Positions 26,309 through 34,555 of a DNA stretch of 64,000 nt are shown piece by piece. The notes below the pieces were generated by a model. It saw only the letters and a program-made list of their open reading frames with translations, did not search any database and had not been told where the DNA came from. The position numbers and the translations under genes are program-made. Position 1 is the stretch's first letter, and each line of letters opens with the position of its first letter. Source of the stretch: DASSUW01 sp963774155 (GTDB lineage: Bacteria > Actinomycetota > Thermoleophilia > Solirubrobacterales > Solirubrobacteraceae); the NCBI GenBank assembly GCA_963774155.1, contig CAVZDW010000004.1, positions 310,001-374,000 on the forward strand, in the 5' to 3' direction.

Positions 26309-27309
26309 CCCTGTTGTACGGGCGCGGCATCGCCGCCGTGAACTACCCGACCGGCATGAACCTGGGTGGCGACCCGACGCAGGCCCTGGTCCACGCGACC
26401 ACGGTCGGCAACTTCGTCATCACGCTGTCCTCGGTGGATCTCGGGCAGGGGCTGAAGACGGTGCTCGCGCAGATCGGGGCGGAGGCGCTGGGAGTGCCGT
26501 TCGAGACGGTGCGCGTCGACACCGGCGACACCGACACCGGTCCGCACTGCATGGGCACGTTCGCCTCGCGCGCCACCCATCGCGCCGGCAACGCGATCAT
26601 CCGTGCGGCCGACGAGGCGCGTCGTGTGCTCTTGGAGGTCGCCGCCGAGGAGATGGAGGCCTCGCCGGACGACCTGGAGACCGACGGCGAGGGCAACGTG
26701 CGCGTGATCGGCTCCCCGGGCTCCTCCATGACCGTGGTTGACGTCGCGCTGGCCGCGCACTTCAAGCACGGCAAGACGATCTCCGGGCGGGGCATGTACA
26801 TGAAGCCCAAGAGCGAGGTCGTGCCGGAGACCGGCGAGATGGATCCCGACTCGACCGAGGCGCACGCGTGCACGGTGGCCGACGTGGAGGTCGACACCGA
26901 GACCGGGTACGTGCGGGTGCTGCGGCTTGCCTCGGCCTACGAGATCGGGTGCGCGATCAACCCGTCGCTGGTGCAGGGCCAGATCCGCGGCGGCGCCTGG
27001 ATGGGCATGTCGCACTGCCTGTACGAGACGACGGCGCCGTACTACCCGTCGATCGACCACCCGCCGGGCGACTTCTCGACCTACCTGATGCCGGGGCCGC
27101 AGGATCTCCCGGAGATCGACGCCGTGGTGCTGGAGATGCCCTCCTCCAACGGCCCCTACGGCATGAAGGGCGTGGGGGAGATGACCGCCAACCCGCCGAT
27201 CCCGGCGATCGCCAACGCGATCACCGACGCGATCGGCGTGCAGATCTGTGACCTGCCCATCACGCCCGAGAAGGTCCTTCGGGCTCTGGAATCCAAGGAG
27301 GCCGCGTAG
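26305..27309 (+). CDS. Molybdopterin-binding large subunit, C-terminal half (separate polypeptide)
   Basis: This 334-aa protein is the second half of an XDH-family large subunit: GRGIAAVNYPTG, SSVDLGQGLKTVLAQIGAEA, VDTGDTDTGPHCMGTFASR, YEIGCAINPSLVQGQIRGG, and the catalytic Glu in YGMKGVGEMTANPP. It starts with an ATG overlapping the stop of the N-terminal half. Together the two halves total 767 residues, the length of a single large subunit. The hydroxylase would transfer water-derived oxygen to an electron-poor carbon, typically of an N-heterocycle or aldehyde. Its TAG overlaps the EthD gene GTG by one base. Confidence 0.85.
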   Translation: MTLLYGRGIAAVNYPTGMNLGGDPTQALVHATTVGNFVITLSSVDLGQGLKTVLAQIGAEALGVPFETVRVDTGDTDTGPHCMGTFASRATHRAGNAIIRAADEARRVLLEVAAEEMEASPDDLETDGEGNVRVIGSPGSSMTVVDVALAAHFKHGKTISGRGMYMKPKSEVVPETGEMDPDSTEAHACTVADVEVDTETGYVRVLRLASAYEIGCAINPSLVQGQIRGGAWMGMSHCLYETTAPYYPSIDHPPGDFSTYLMPGPQDLPEIDAVVLEMPSSNGPYGMKGVGEMTANPPIPAIANAITDAIGVQICDLPITPEKVLRALESKEAA

Positions 27310-27617
27310 TGCTCAAGGTGTTCTCGCTGATCAAGCGCCGGGAGGATCTGTCGCTGGAGGAGTTCCGTTCGTGGATCCTCGAGCAGCACGCGCCGATGGG
27401 CCGCGAGCTGCCCGGCTTGCGCGAGTACCACGTGAGCGTGATCGAGCAGGACGATCCGTCCCTGCCCTACCACGCGGTGACCGAGCTGTACTTCGACGAC
27501 GAGGACTCGTTCAAGGCGGCGTTCGCGAGCGAGGCCGGCAAGGCCGCGGGAGCCGACGTCGCCGCCCACGCGGGCGACCGCGTGCGCCTGCTCACGCGGT
27601 CCGAGCGCATCATCTGA
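27309..27617 (+). CDS. EthD-domain protein
   Basis: This 102-aa protein has the dimeric alpha/beta-barrel EthD pattern: MLKVFSLIKRREDLSLEEFR, the conserved HAPMGRELPGLREYHVS and AVTELYFDDEDSFKAAFAS. EthD-like proteins accompany oxidative degradation pathways and some are small-molecule monooxygenases, isomerases or chaperone-like helpers. It is the last gene of the seven-gene hydroxylase operon. The last 8 bp overlap the convergent transposase gene, marking the operon end. Confidence 0.8.
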   Translation: MLKVFSLIKRREDLSLEEFRSWILEQHAPMGRELPGLREYHVSVIEQDDPSLPYHAVTELYFDDEDSFKAAFASEAGKAAGADVAAHAGDRVRLLTRSERII

Positions 27618-28146
27618 GCGCGACGAAGTCCTCATAGCGGCGGCGGCTGTCGCCGCCGCTCGCGCCGAAGAAATCCAGCAGTCGCGGGGTGTCGAGCCAC
27701 GCCGGGCCTTCGAACCCCGTCGCGTGGCTCCCCCACGGCCACTCCTCCGGCGCATCGCACAGGCCACCGTCCACGGGATTGCGGACGACGTAGCGGGTCG
27801 TCTCGAGCAGCTGCGCGTCGCTCGTGACCCGCACGGCGCCGAAGCGTCCCTGGAAGACGTGCCCGGTCCGGCCGTGCCACTTGTTGAACATCTGGCCGTA
27901 CATGCCGTGGAGGCGCTGCATCCCACGGCCGAGGTTCGGCTCCGGCGTCTCGACGAGCAGGTGCACGTGATTGTCCATCAGGCAGTACGCCAGGCAGCGC
28001 CACTGCTGGCGGACCACCACGTCGCCCAGCAGCGCGAGATAGAGCACCCGATCCCGGTCACACCGGTAGATGGCCTGCTTGGCATTGCCGCGCGCGAACA
28101 CGTGGTGAATCGCACCGGCGCACTCTTCACGAGGCTTACGAGGCAC
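27610..28146 (-). CDS. REP-associated tyrosine transposase (RAYT, Y1 HUH family)
   Basis: This 178-aa protein is a single-domain Y1 transposase: the HUH motif is NHVHLLVE (H60, H62), and the catalytic Tyr is Y119 in ETTRYVVRNPV. The ends (PRKPREECAGAIHHVFARGN and WPWGSHA) are typical of RAYTs of the TnpA_REP group rather than IS200/IS605. RAYTs are single-copy, vertically inherited, and mobilise short palindromic REP sequences. Here four such repeats lie immediately upstream of the GTG start, the nearest 10 nt away, so the protein probably binds its own control region. Confidence 0.88.
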   Translation of the reverse strand: MPRKPREECAGAIHHVFARGNAKQAIYRCDRDRVLYLALLGDVVVRQQWRCLAYCLMDNHVHLLVETPEPNLGRGMQRLHGMYGQMFNKWHGRTGHVFQGRFGAVRVTSDAQLLETTRYVVRNPVDGGLCDAPEEWPWGSHATGFEGPAWLDTPRLLDFFGASGGDSRRRYEDFVALR

Positions 28147-28155
28147 GCCCCATAA

Positions 28156-28287
28156 GGGGGTCTGACCCCACCGGGGGTCTGACCCCCTCGCGCGGCGGGC
28201 CGGCGCGCGACCCGCATCCCGCCGCGCCCCACGTAAGGGGGTCGACCCCCTTACGTGGTGGGCGGTTGCTGAGGGGGTCAGACCCCC
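28156..28287. repeat. REP-like cluster linked to the RAYT gene
   Basis: Four palindromic units share a GGGGGTC-GACCCCC core. Units at 28156-28169 and 28173-28187 read GGGGGTCTGACCCCC (the first lacks the last C). The unit at 28273-28287 reads GGGGGTCAGACCCCC, the same element inverted. The unit at 28229-28258 is a 30-bp perfect palindrome with the symmetric core GGGGGTCGACCCCC and arms beginning CCACGTAA. Between them CGCGGCGGG (28191-28199) and CCCGCCGCG (28218-28226) form another inverted repeat. This is the arrangement expected for REP/BIME sequences served by the adjacent RAYT. Confidence 0.85.
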
Positions 28288-28796
28288 TTAGGGGTGAAGA
28301 GGGTGGTGAGGAGGCGCTGGATCGGGCGGGGTGGGAAGACGAGGACGGTCTCGTCTGCGTGGCGGGCGAGGAACTGCGCGGCCCAGCGGGTGCCTCGGAG
28401 GCCTCGGGGGATGCCTCCGCGGAGGAAGAGGCCGTCCCGGGCCGCGGCGGCGCTCTCCTCGAGGAACTCGCGGAGGTGCAGGGCCGGCTCGACCCGGCAG
28501 CGGAGGTAGGCCTCGTCGCCGCCGGTGCTCGCCAGGCCGTGCACGACGTTCGGCGCGACCGTGATCTCGCCCGCCTCCGGGCCGATGACGCGCTTCTCGC
28601 GGCCGAGCCGGAACCGGACCTCGCCCGAGACCACCGACCAGTGCTCGGTCTGGATCGGGTGGAAGTGCGGCGGCAGCGCGCCGCCCGGCTCGAGCCAGCA
28701 GTGCACCGTGAGGTTCTCGCCGTCGGGCGTGAACGCGTAGCGCACGCGTGAGACAGGGTCGCGGACCGGCTCGCTCATCAGCGGTTCGGAACTCAT
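28278..28796 (-). CDS. Cupin-domain protein
   Basis: This 172-aa protein has a single cupin barrel: PPHFHPIQTEHWSVVSGEVR carries the first metal motif and GEITVAPNVVHGL the second. A metal-binding oxygenase, isomerase or sensor role is possible and the ligand is unknown. The ATG overlaps the stop of the upstream membrane gene by 4 nt. The last codons (TPKGV) and the TGA stop are encoded by the outermost REP unit (28273-28287), so the repeat has extended or replaced the natural C-terminus. Confidence 0.75.
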   Translation of the reverse strand: MSSEPLMSEPVRDPVSRVRYAFTPDGENLTVHCWLEPGGALPPHFHPIQTEHWSVVSGEVRFRLGREKRVIGPEAGEITVAPNVVHGLASTGGDEAYLRCRVEPALHLREFLEESAAAARDGLFLRGGIPRGLRGTRWAAQFLARHADETVLVFPPRPIQRLLTTLFTPKGV

Positions 28797-29245
28797 GCCA
28801 GCACCTTCCTCCGGGAACGCAGTCGCGGCTTGTAGACGGACAGGCCGGTGGCCAGGGACAGGGCCAGCACGTCGTAGCCGCTGCCGAGGATCAGCGCCAG
28901 CCGAGCGGACTCGTCGCCGTCCCGCGCCGCCACCGTCGACGGCCCGAGCACGAGCGCTCCCACGAAGATCACCGACACGATGACCACCAGCTTGGCAAGC
29001 ACCCACCGGTGCTTCCGCACACCCCACTTGGTCACGGTCGTGAGCGCGAGGCCGGAGAGCAGGGCGCCGAACGAGAGCGGGATGCCGAACACGAGGCTGA
29101 ACATCTCGAGCAGCTCGTAGGACGCCGTCGCCAGCGCCGGGTCGTCGGTCGTCGCCGCCCGCACGGACACGGCGAGGAAGCAGGCCACGTCGCCGAGCAG
29201 CGCGACGGAGCAGGCGATGTGGACGAAGAGGATGGCTCGGCGCAT
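28793..29245 (-). CDS. DUF2269-like four-helix membrane protein
   Basis: This 150-aa protein has four hydrophobic segments: AILFVHIACSVALLGDVACF, SLVFGIPLSFGALLSGLALT, WVLAKLVVIVSVIFVGALVL and LILGSGYDVLALSLATGLSV. It ends in a basic tail (KPRLRSRRKVLA). The helix layout and the early VHIACSV resemble the DUF2269 family of unknown function. It is coupled to the cupin gene downstream. No promoter-like leaderless box precedes it. A 164-bp gap separates it from the divergent kinase gene, with only a short hairpin (CTCCTC-CCT-GAGGAG near 29335) visible. Confidence 0.68.
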   Translation of the reverse strand: MRRAILFVHIACSVALLGDVACFLAVSVRAATTDDPALATASYELLEMFSLVFGIPLSFGALLSGLALTTVTKWGVRKHRWVLAKLVVIVSVIFVGALVLGPSTVAARDGDESARLALILGSGYDVLALSLATGLSVYKPRLRSRRKVLA

Positions 29246-29397
29246 GCCAGGCACCGTCGCACCGCAACCGACGAGCGTCGTCGGCCGCCACGCCGATCCT
29301 GGCCTCGTCGCCGTGGAGGAGGAGCACGCGCCGCCTCCTCCCTGAGGAGGAGAAGCAGCTCGTCGGCCCGCAGGAGGACGAACGCGACGACCGGCGA

Positions 29398-29403
29398 TAC
29401 GGT
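29398..29403 (+). promoter_or_regulatory. -10 box of the leaderless tandem kinase gene
   Basis: TACGGT ends 7 nt before the GTG at 29411, the same spacing as at other leaderless genes in this window. No clear -35 box is seen. Confidence 0.5.
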
Positions 29404-29410
29404 CCGACGG

Positions 29411-31261
29411 GTGAGGCCGCCGGCGAGGAACGATCTGCTGCTCACCGCCGCGCTCGTGACCGCCGGTGCGATCGACGTCGCCCTCGGCCCGGCAGACGGC
29501 CGGCTCGTCAGGGCGATCGCGCTGCTCGGCACGCTGCCGCTGGCCTACCGGCGCACCCACCCGCTGCCGGCCCTGCTCGCGGCCACCGCCGCCGTCGTGC
29601 TCCAGGCGGCGGCCGCGCACCTCCTCGACTCCCACCCCACGGCGCCGCTCCTCGTCCTCGCGGTGGCGCTCTACAGCACCGGCCGCCACGCGGCCGGACG
29701 CCCCGCCCTCGCCGCGGCGGGCCTCGCCGCGACGGCGCTGGCCGTCACCCGCATCGCGGTCGACGACGCAACCCCCGCCGACGGCGTCCTGACGTTCGTC
29801 GCGACGCTGCTCCCCATGCTCGTCGGCCGCTGGGCGCGCGGCCAGGCCCAGCTCCGCCGCGAGCTGGCCGCCAAGGCCGAGCGGCTGGAGCGCGCGCGCC
29901 GCCGCGACGCGGACGAGGCCGCCGAGGAGGAGCGCATGCGCATCGCGGTCGACCTGCAGGCGGCCGCCACCGGCAGCCTGGAGCAGATCGCCCGCGACAC
30001 CGACGACGCCGCGCGGCGCATCGCGCGCAACGACCTCACCGGCGCCCGCGACACGCTCGAGCGCATCGCCGCCACCGCCCGCGTGGCGCTCTCCGACGTC
30101 CGCCGCGTGCTCGGGATCCTGCGCCGCGACGCGCCGGAGCCCACGGCGCCCGAGGAGCACGTCACCGTCCCGGGCGAGACCGGCCCGAAGATCCCGAGCT
30201 GGCTGCTGCCCGCCGCGCTGCTCGTCGGCGCCACGGTCGAGCTCCAGCTGCGCTTCGGCGGCCTCGCCGCGGCCGCCTCGGCGGTCCTCGTCGCCGCGCC
30301 GCTGCTGCTCCGCGTCGAGCACCCGCTCCCCGCGGCCGCCGGCGTGCTCGCCGCCATCGCCGTTCAGAGCCTCGTGCTCGATCCCGAGACCATGCCGGCC
30401 TCCTCGATCGTGGCGATCGTCTGCGCGGCCTACGCGGTGGGCGCCTACACCGGCGGCGTCGCCGGCCTGGTCGTCTTCGCGATCGGCGCGACCGTGCACG
30501 CCGCGCTCGTGCACCCGGACGCCATCCCGCAGGCGCTGCTCGGCGGCACGATCGTCCCGTGGACCGTCGGCCGCATCCGCCGCGGGCAACGCCAGCTCAA
30601 CCGGGAGGCCGCCGAGCGGGCAACCCAGATCGAGCGCGACCGCGAGCGAGACGCCCGCGCCGCCGTCACCGCCGAGCGCATGCGGGTGGCCCGGGAGCTG
30701 CACGACGCCGTCGCGCACAACATCAGCGTCATCGCCATCCAGGCCGCGGGCGCGCACGGCGTCGTCGAGCGCGACCCGGCGCGTGCCGCGCAGGTGGTGG
30801 AGCTCATCCAGGCGGTCACGAACGAGGCGCTCGTCGAGCTCGGCCGGCTCGCCGATCGCGCCGAGCCGCAGCCGGGCCTCGAGAGCGTCGACTCGCTCGC
30901 CCAGCGCGCCCGCGAGGGCGGCCTGCCGGTCGAGCTGCACGTCGAGGGCCGGCCGGTTCCGCTCCCCGCCGGCGTCGACCTCGCCGCCTTCCGCATCGTG
31001 CAGGAGGCGCTGGCCAACACGTCCAAGCACGCCGGCCCGGCGCGAGCCCGCGTCGTCGTGCGCTACGAGCCCAGGGCCGTCGCCCTCGAGATCGACGACG
31101 ACGGACGCGGGCCGGCGAACGCGAGACCGCGAGACGGCTCCGGCCACGGGCTGATCGGGATGCGCGAGCGGGTCGCGCTGTACGGCGGCACGCTCGAGAT
31201 CGGCCGGCGCGTCAGCGGCGGCTTCGCCGTCCGCGCCCGACTGCCCCTGGGAGGCACATGA
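29411..31261 (+). CDS. Tandem DesK-type histidine kinase with a degenerate first kinase core
   Basis: This 616-aa protein contains two copies of the membrane-plus-HisKA_3 unit. Copy one (residues 1-240) has membrane segments, a coiled linker, and a dimerisation helix reading ERMRIAVDLQAAATGSLEQI, where Q183 replaces the phosphoacceptor His. It has no ATPase domain. Copy two (260-616) has new membrane segments and an intact core: ERMRVARELHDAVAHNIS with H431, N-box QEALANTSKHAG (N536), DDDGRG and GHGLIGMRERV. The usual DesK-like kinase is 370-400 aa, so this is a fusion or internal duplication. It overlaps its response regulator by 4 nt. Confidence 0.88.
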   Translation: MRPPARNDLLLTAALVTAGAIDVALGPADGRLVRAIALLGTLPLAYRRTHPLPALLAATAAVVLQAAAAHLLDSHPTAPLLVLAVALYSTGRHAAGRPALAAAGLAATALAVTRIAVDDATPADGVLTFVATLLPMLVGRWARGQAQLRRELAAKAERLERARRRDADEAAEEERMRIAVDLQAAATGSLEQIARDTDDAARRIARNDLTGARDTLERIAATARVALSDVRRVLGILRRDAPEPTAPEEHVTVPGETGPKIPSWLLPAALLVGATVELQLRFGGLAAAASAVLVAAPLLLRVEHPLPAAAGVLAAIAVQSLVLDPETMPASSIVAIVCAAYAVGAYTGGVAGLVVFAIGATVHAALVHPDAIPQALLGGTIVPWTVGRIRRGQRQLNREAAERATQIERDRERDARAAVTAERMRVARELHDAVAHNISVIAIQAAGAHGVVERDPARAAQVVELIQAVTNEALVELGRLADRAEPQPGLESVDSLAQRAREGGLPVELHVEGRPVPLPAGVDLAAFRIVQEALANTSKHAGPARARVVVRYEPRAVALEIDDDGRGPANARPRDGSGHGLIGMRERVALYGGTLEIGRRVSGGFAVRARLPLGGT

Positions 31262-31914
31262 GCATCCGCATCCTCATCGCCGACGACCAGTCGCTCGTCC
31301 GCGCCGGCTTCCGGCTCGTGCTCGAGAACCACCCGGACATGGAGGTCGTGGGGGAGGCCTCGAACGGCCACGAGGCGGTCCACAGCACGGCCCGCCTGAA
31401 GCCCGACGTCGTGCTCATGGACATCCGCATGCCGGTGCTGGACGGGATCGCCGCGACAGCCCAGATCACCGCCAACCACCCCGCCCGCGTGCTCGTGCTC
31501 ACCACCTACGACCTCGACGAGTACGTCTACGACGCGCTGCAGGCCGGCGCCAGCGGCTTCCTGCTCAAGGACACGCCGCCGGAGCAGCTCGCCGACGGCA
31601 TCCGCTCGGTCGCCGACGGCGAGGCCCTGCTCGCGCCGACCGTCACCCGCCGGCTGATCGAGGAGTTCGCCCGCATCGGCCGGACCCGGGCCACGCGGCC
31701 GGACGAGCTCGACGAGCTCACCCCGCGCGAGCTCGAGGTGCTGCGCCACCTCGCGCGCGGGCAGTCCAACGCGGAGATCGCCACGGCGCTGGTGCTGAGC
31801 GAGACGACGGTGAAGACGCACGTCACCCACGTGCTCGGCAAGCTCGGCCTGCGCGACCGCGTGCAGGCGGTCGTGCTCGCCTACGAGTCCGGGCTCGTCA
31901 CGCCGGGCGGCTAG
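31258..31914 (+). CDS. NarL/FixJ-family response regulator
   Basis: This 218-aa protein has a receiver domain (IADDQSLVRAGF, phosphoacceptor D55 in LMDIRMPVLDG, LTTYD, LLKDTPP) and a LuxR-type DNA-binding domain (LTPRELEVLRHLARGQSNAE, LSETTVKTHVTHVLGKLGL). It is coupled to the tandem kinase gene and is its obvious partner. The RVLVLTTYDLDEYVYDAL stretch is nearly identical to the regulator at 9516-10181, so cross-talk or recent duplication of the systems is possible. Confidence 0.92.
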   Translation: MSIRILIADDQSLVRAGFRLVLENHPDMEVVGEASNGHEAVHSTARLKPDVVLMDIRMPVLDGIAATAQITANHPARVLVLTTYDLDEYVYDALQAGASGFLLKDTPPEQLADGIRSVADGEALLAPTVTRRLIEEFARIGRTRATRPDELDELTPRELEVLRHLARGQSNAEIATALVLSETTVKTHVTHVLGKLGLRDRVQAVVLAYESGLVTPGG

Positions 31915-31923
31915 GCGGAACGG

Positions 31924-32361
31924 ATGGAAAGTACACACAGCGCCGCGGACCTTCAGCGCCTCGCCCGCGAAGTCCTCGAGGCCGCGGGCGCGCCGCCGGC
32001 TTCCGCCGCGCTCGTGGCCGGCTCGCTCGTGGAGTCCAACCTGCGCGGCCACGACTCGCACGGCGTGCTCCGTCTCACCCGCTACGTGCAGTTCATCGGC
32101 GAGCAGCGGCTCGATCCCACGGCCGAGCCCGAGGTCATCACGCGCCGCGCTGCGGTCTGCACCGTCGACGGCCGCAACGGCTTCGGCCAGGTCGCAGCGC
32201 GCAGGGCGGTCGTCGCCCTGGCCGCCACGAAGCCGGCGAGCGGGTTCGACGCGGTCCTCGTCCCCGGGGAGATCGAGCAGCTCGCTCGCGCGCAGCGGGG
32301 GCGAGACGGCGTGCCCGTTCCGGCCGCGACGTGGGCGGACCTCCAGGGCCTGCGCGGATGA
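31924..32361 (+). pseudogene. Malate/L-lactate dehydrogenase family remnant with internal in-frame deletion
   Basis: This 145-aa frame holds the N-terminus of an Ldh_2/YlbC-family dehydrogenase, including SLVESNLRGHDSHGVLRLTR with the conserved catalytic His region, then jumps near 32230 from AVVALAATKPAS to the family's C-terminus (GFDAVLVPGEIEQLARAQRG, GVPVPAATWADLQGL). Full-length members are about 340 aa, so roughly 200 residues carrying most of the NAD(P)-binding and catalytic core are missing while the frame is kept. The product is probably inactive. It overlaps the following polyol dehydrogenase gene by 4 nt. Confidence 0.7.
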
Positions 32362-33304
32362 TCGTCCACCTCGGGCTCGGCGCCTTCCACCGGGCCCACC
32401 AGGCCGTCTACACGCAGGACGCGGGCGCCTGGACCATCTGCGGCGTGGCGTGGCGGCGCCGCACGGTGGTCGACGCGCTGCGGCGCAACGACTGGCGCTA
32501 CGAGGTGATCTCCCGCGGCCCGGACGAGGACACCTCACGCACCATCGACGTGATCCGCGACGCGCTCGTCGCCGCCGACGACCCCGACGCCGTGGTCGGG
32601 CGGATCGCCGATCCGGACACGCACATCGTCACGCTGACGATCACCGAGAGCGGCTACGAGCGCGGCGGCATCCTCGAGCTCCTGGCGCGCGGGCATCGAG
32701 GCCCGCACGACGCCGCTGACCGTGATCTCCTGCGACAACGTGCCGCGCAACGGGGAGGTGCTGCGCGACGTCCTCGGCGACCCCGAGGGCGTCGCGTTCC
32801 CGTGCTCGATGGTCGACCGCATCGTCCCGACGCCCACCGACCCGCTCACCGTGGTCGCCGAGCCGTTCAGCCAATGGGTGCTGGAGGACTTCGACGGACC
32901 GCGCCCGACGTGGCCCGGGGTGCAGATCGTGGACGACACCGCGCCGTTCGAGCTGATGAAGCTCCGGCTGCTCAACGGCAGCCACACGGCCCTCGCCGCG
33001 CTCGGCATCCCGAAGGGCCACACCACGGTCGCCGAGGCGATCGCCGACCCCGAGCTCGAGGCCTTCATCCGGCGCCTGCTCGTCGAGGAGCTGCTGCCCA
33101 CGCATCCCGCCGGTCCCAGGCATCGACCTCGGCGAGTACGTCGAGACGATGCTCGACCGCTTCCGCAACCCGCGCATCGAGCACCGGCTGGAGAAGATCG
33201 CGGCCGGCGCGGAGGACAAGATCGCCCAGCGGCTGCGCCCGGCGGCCGCGGAGCTCGTCGACCCGGTCCTGATCCCGCAGGTCATCGCCGCGGCGGGCTT
33301 CTAG
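32358..33304 (+). pseudogene. Mannitol dehydrogenase family protein, two frameshifts and shortened C-terminus
   Basis: The ATG at 32358 begins IVHLGLGAFHRAHQAVYT, the NAD-binding start of the mannitol/fructuronate reductase family. The frame shifts near 32692 and is recovered as ARTTPLTVISCDNVPRNGEV, with the conserved catalytic region FELMKLRLLNGSHTALAALG. It shifts again at 33118 and ends GIDLGEYVETMLDRFRNPRI to AAAGF. Each shift is repaired by dropping one base. The repaired protein is about 314 aa against 450-490 in the family, so part of the C-terminal domain is absent. The likely substrate would be a sugar acid or polyol. Confidence 0.7.
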
Positions 33305-33320
33305 GCAACTCCGACCGCGT

Positions 33321-33334
33321 TGGTAGGATTACCA
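33321..33334 (+). promoter_or_regulatory. Palindrome over the -10 box of the Rrf2 gene
   Basis: TGGTA-GGAT-TACCA is a perfect inverted repeat. It contains TAGGAT (33324-33329), which is 7 nt before the GTG at 33337 and so predicts a leaderless mRNA. A regulator bound here would mask the -10 box, and self-control by the Rrf2 protein is likely. Confidence 0.55.
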
Positions 33335-33336
33335 CC

Positions 33337-33787
33337 GTGATCTTCACCACGAAGGCCGAGTACGGGGTGCGCCTGCTGATCCAGCTGGGTCTGCAGGGCG
33401 GCGAGGCGCCGGTGTCGCTCAAGGCGGTCGCCGACGCCGAGAACCTCCCGCTCGCCTACCTCGAGCGGATCGCCGCGCTGCTCAAGAAGGCCGATCTCGT
33501 CCGGGCCACGCGTGGCGCCCACGGGGGCTACGTGCTCGCACGCCCCGCCGAGGAGATCACCATGGACGCCGTCGTGCTCGCGCTCGAGGGCGCCATCGCG
33601 CCGATGGACTGCTTCGTCGACGACCGCGAGGCGCGCGTCAGCTGCTCGCATCACGACGACGGCGAGCACTGCGCCACCAAGCTGCTCTGGACGCGCGTGC
33701 AGGTGGGCGTCATCAAGTCGCTCCAGCGCACCACGCTTGCCGAGCTCGTCGACTTCGCCTCACCCACTGAGAAGACCCTGGAGATTC

Positions 33788-33795
<8 letters not shown>
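33337..33795 (+). CDS. Rrf2-family iron-sulfur regulator of the suf genes
   Basis: This 152-aa protein has a winged helix (TTKAEYGVRLLIQLGLQGGE, LPLAYLERIAALLKKADLVR, GAHGGYVLARP) and three cysteines C92, C103 and C112 in the loop where IscR binds [2Fe-2S]. The spacing is wider than in IscR. It overlaps sufC by 8 nt, so it is the first gene of the Fe-S assembly operon and likely represses or activates it according to cluster status. Actinobacterial suf operons often use a DeoR-type SufR instead, so an Rrf2 protein in this place is notable. Confidence 0.88.

Positions 33796-34551
<756 letters not shown>

Positions 34552-34555
<4 letters not shown>

Noticed and set aside
28156..28287. A CRISPR array.
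   Set aside because: The repeats are palindromic, differ in orientation and spacing, have no uniform spacers, and no cas gene is nearby.
27610..28290. An IS200/IS605 insertion sequence.
   Set aside because: The transposase has RAYT-type features, no tnpB gene is present, and the repeats are short palindromes clustered on one side rather than element ends.
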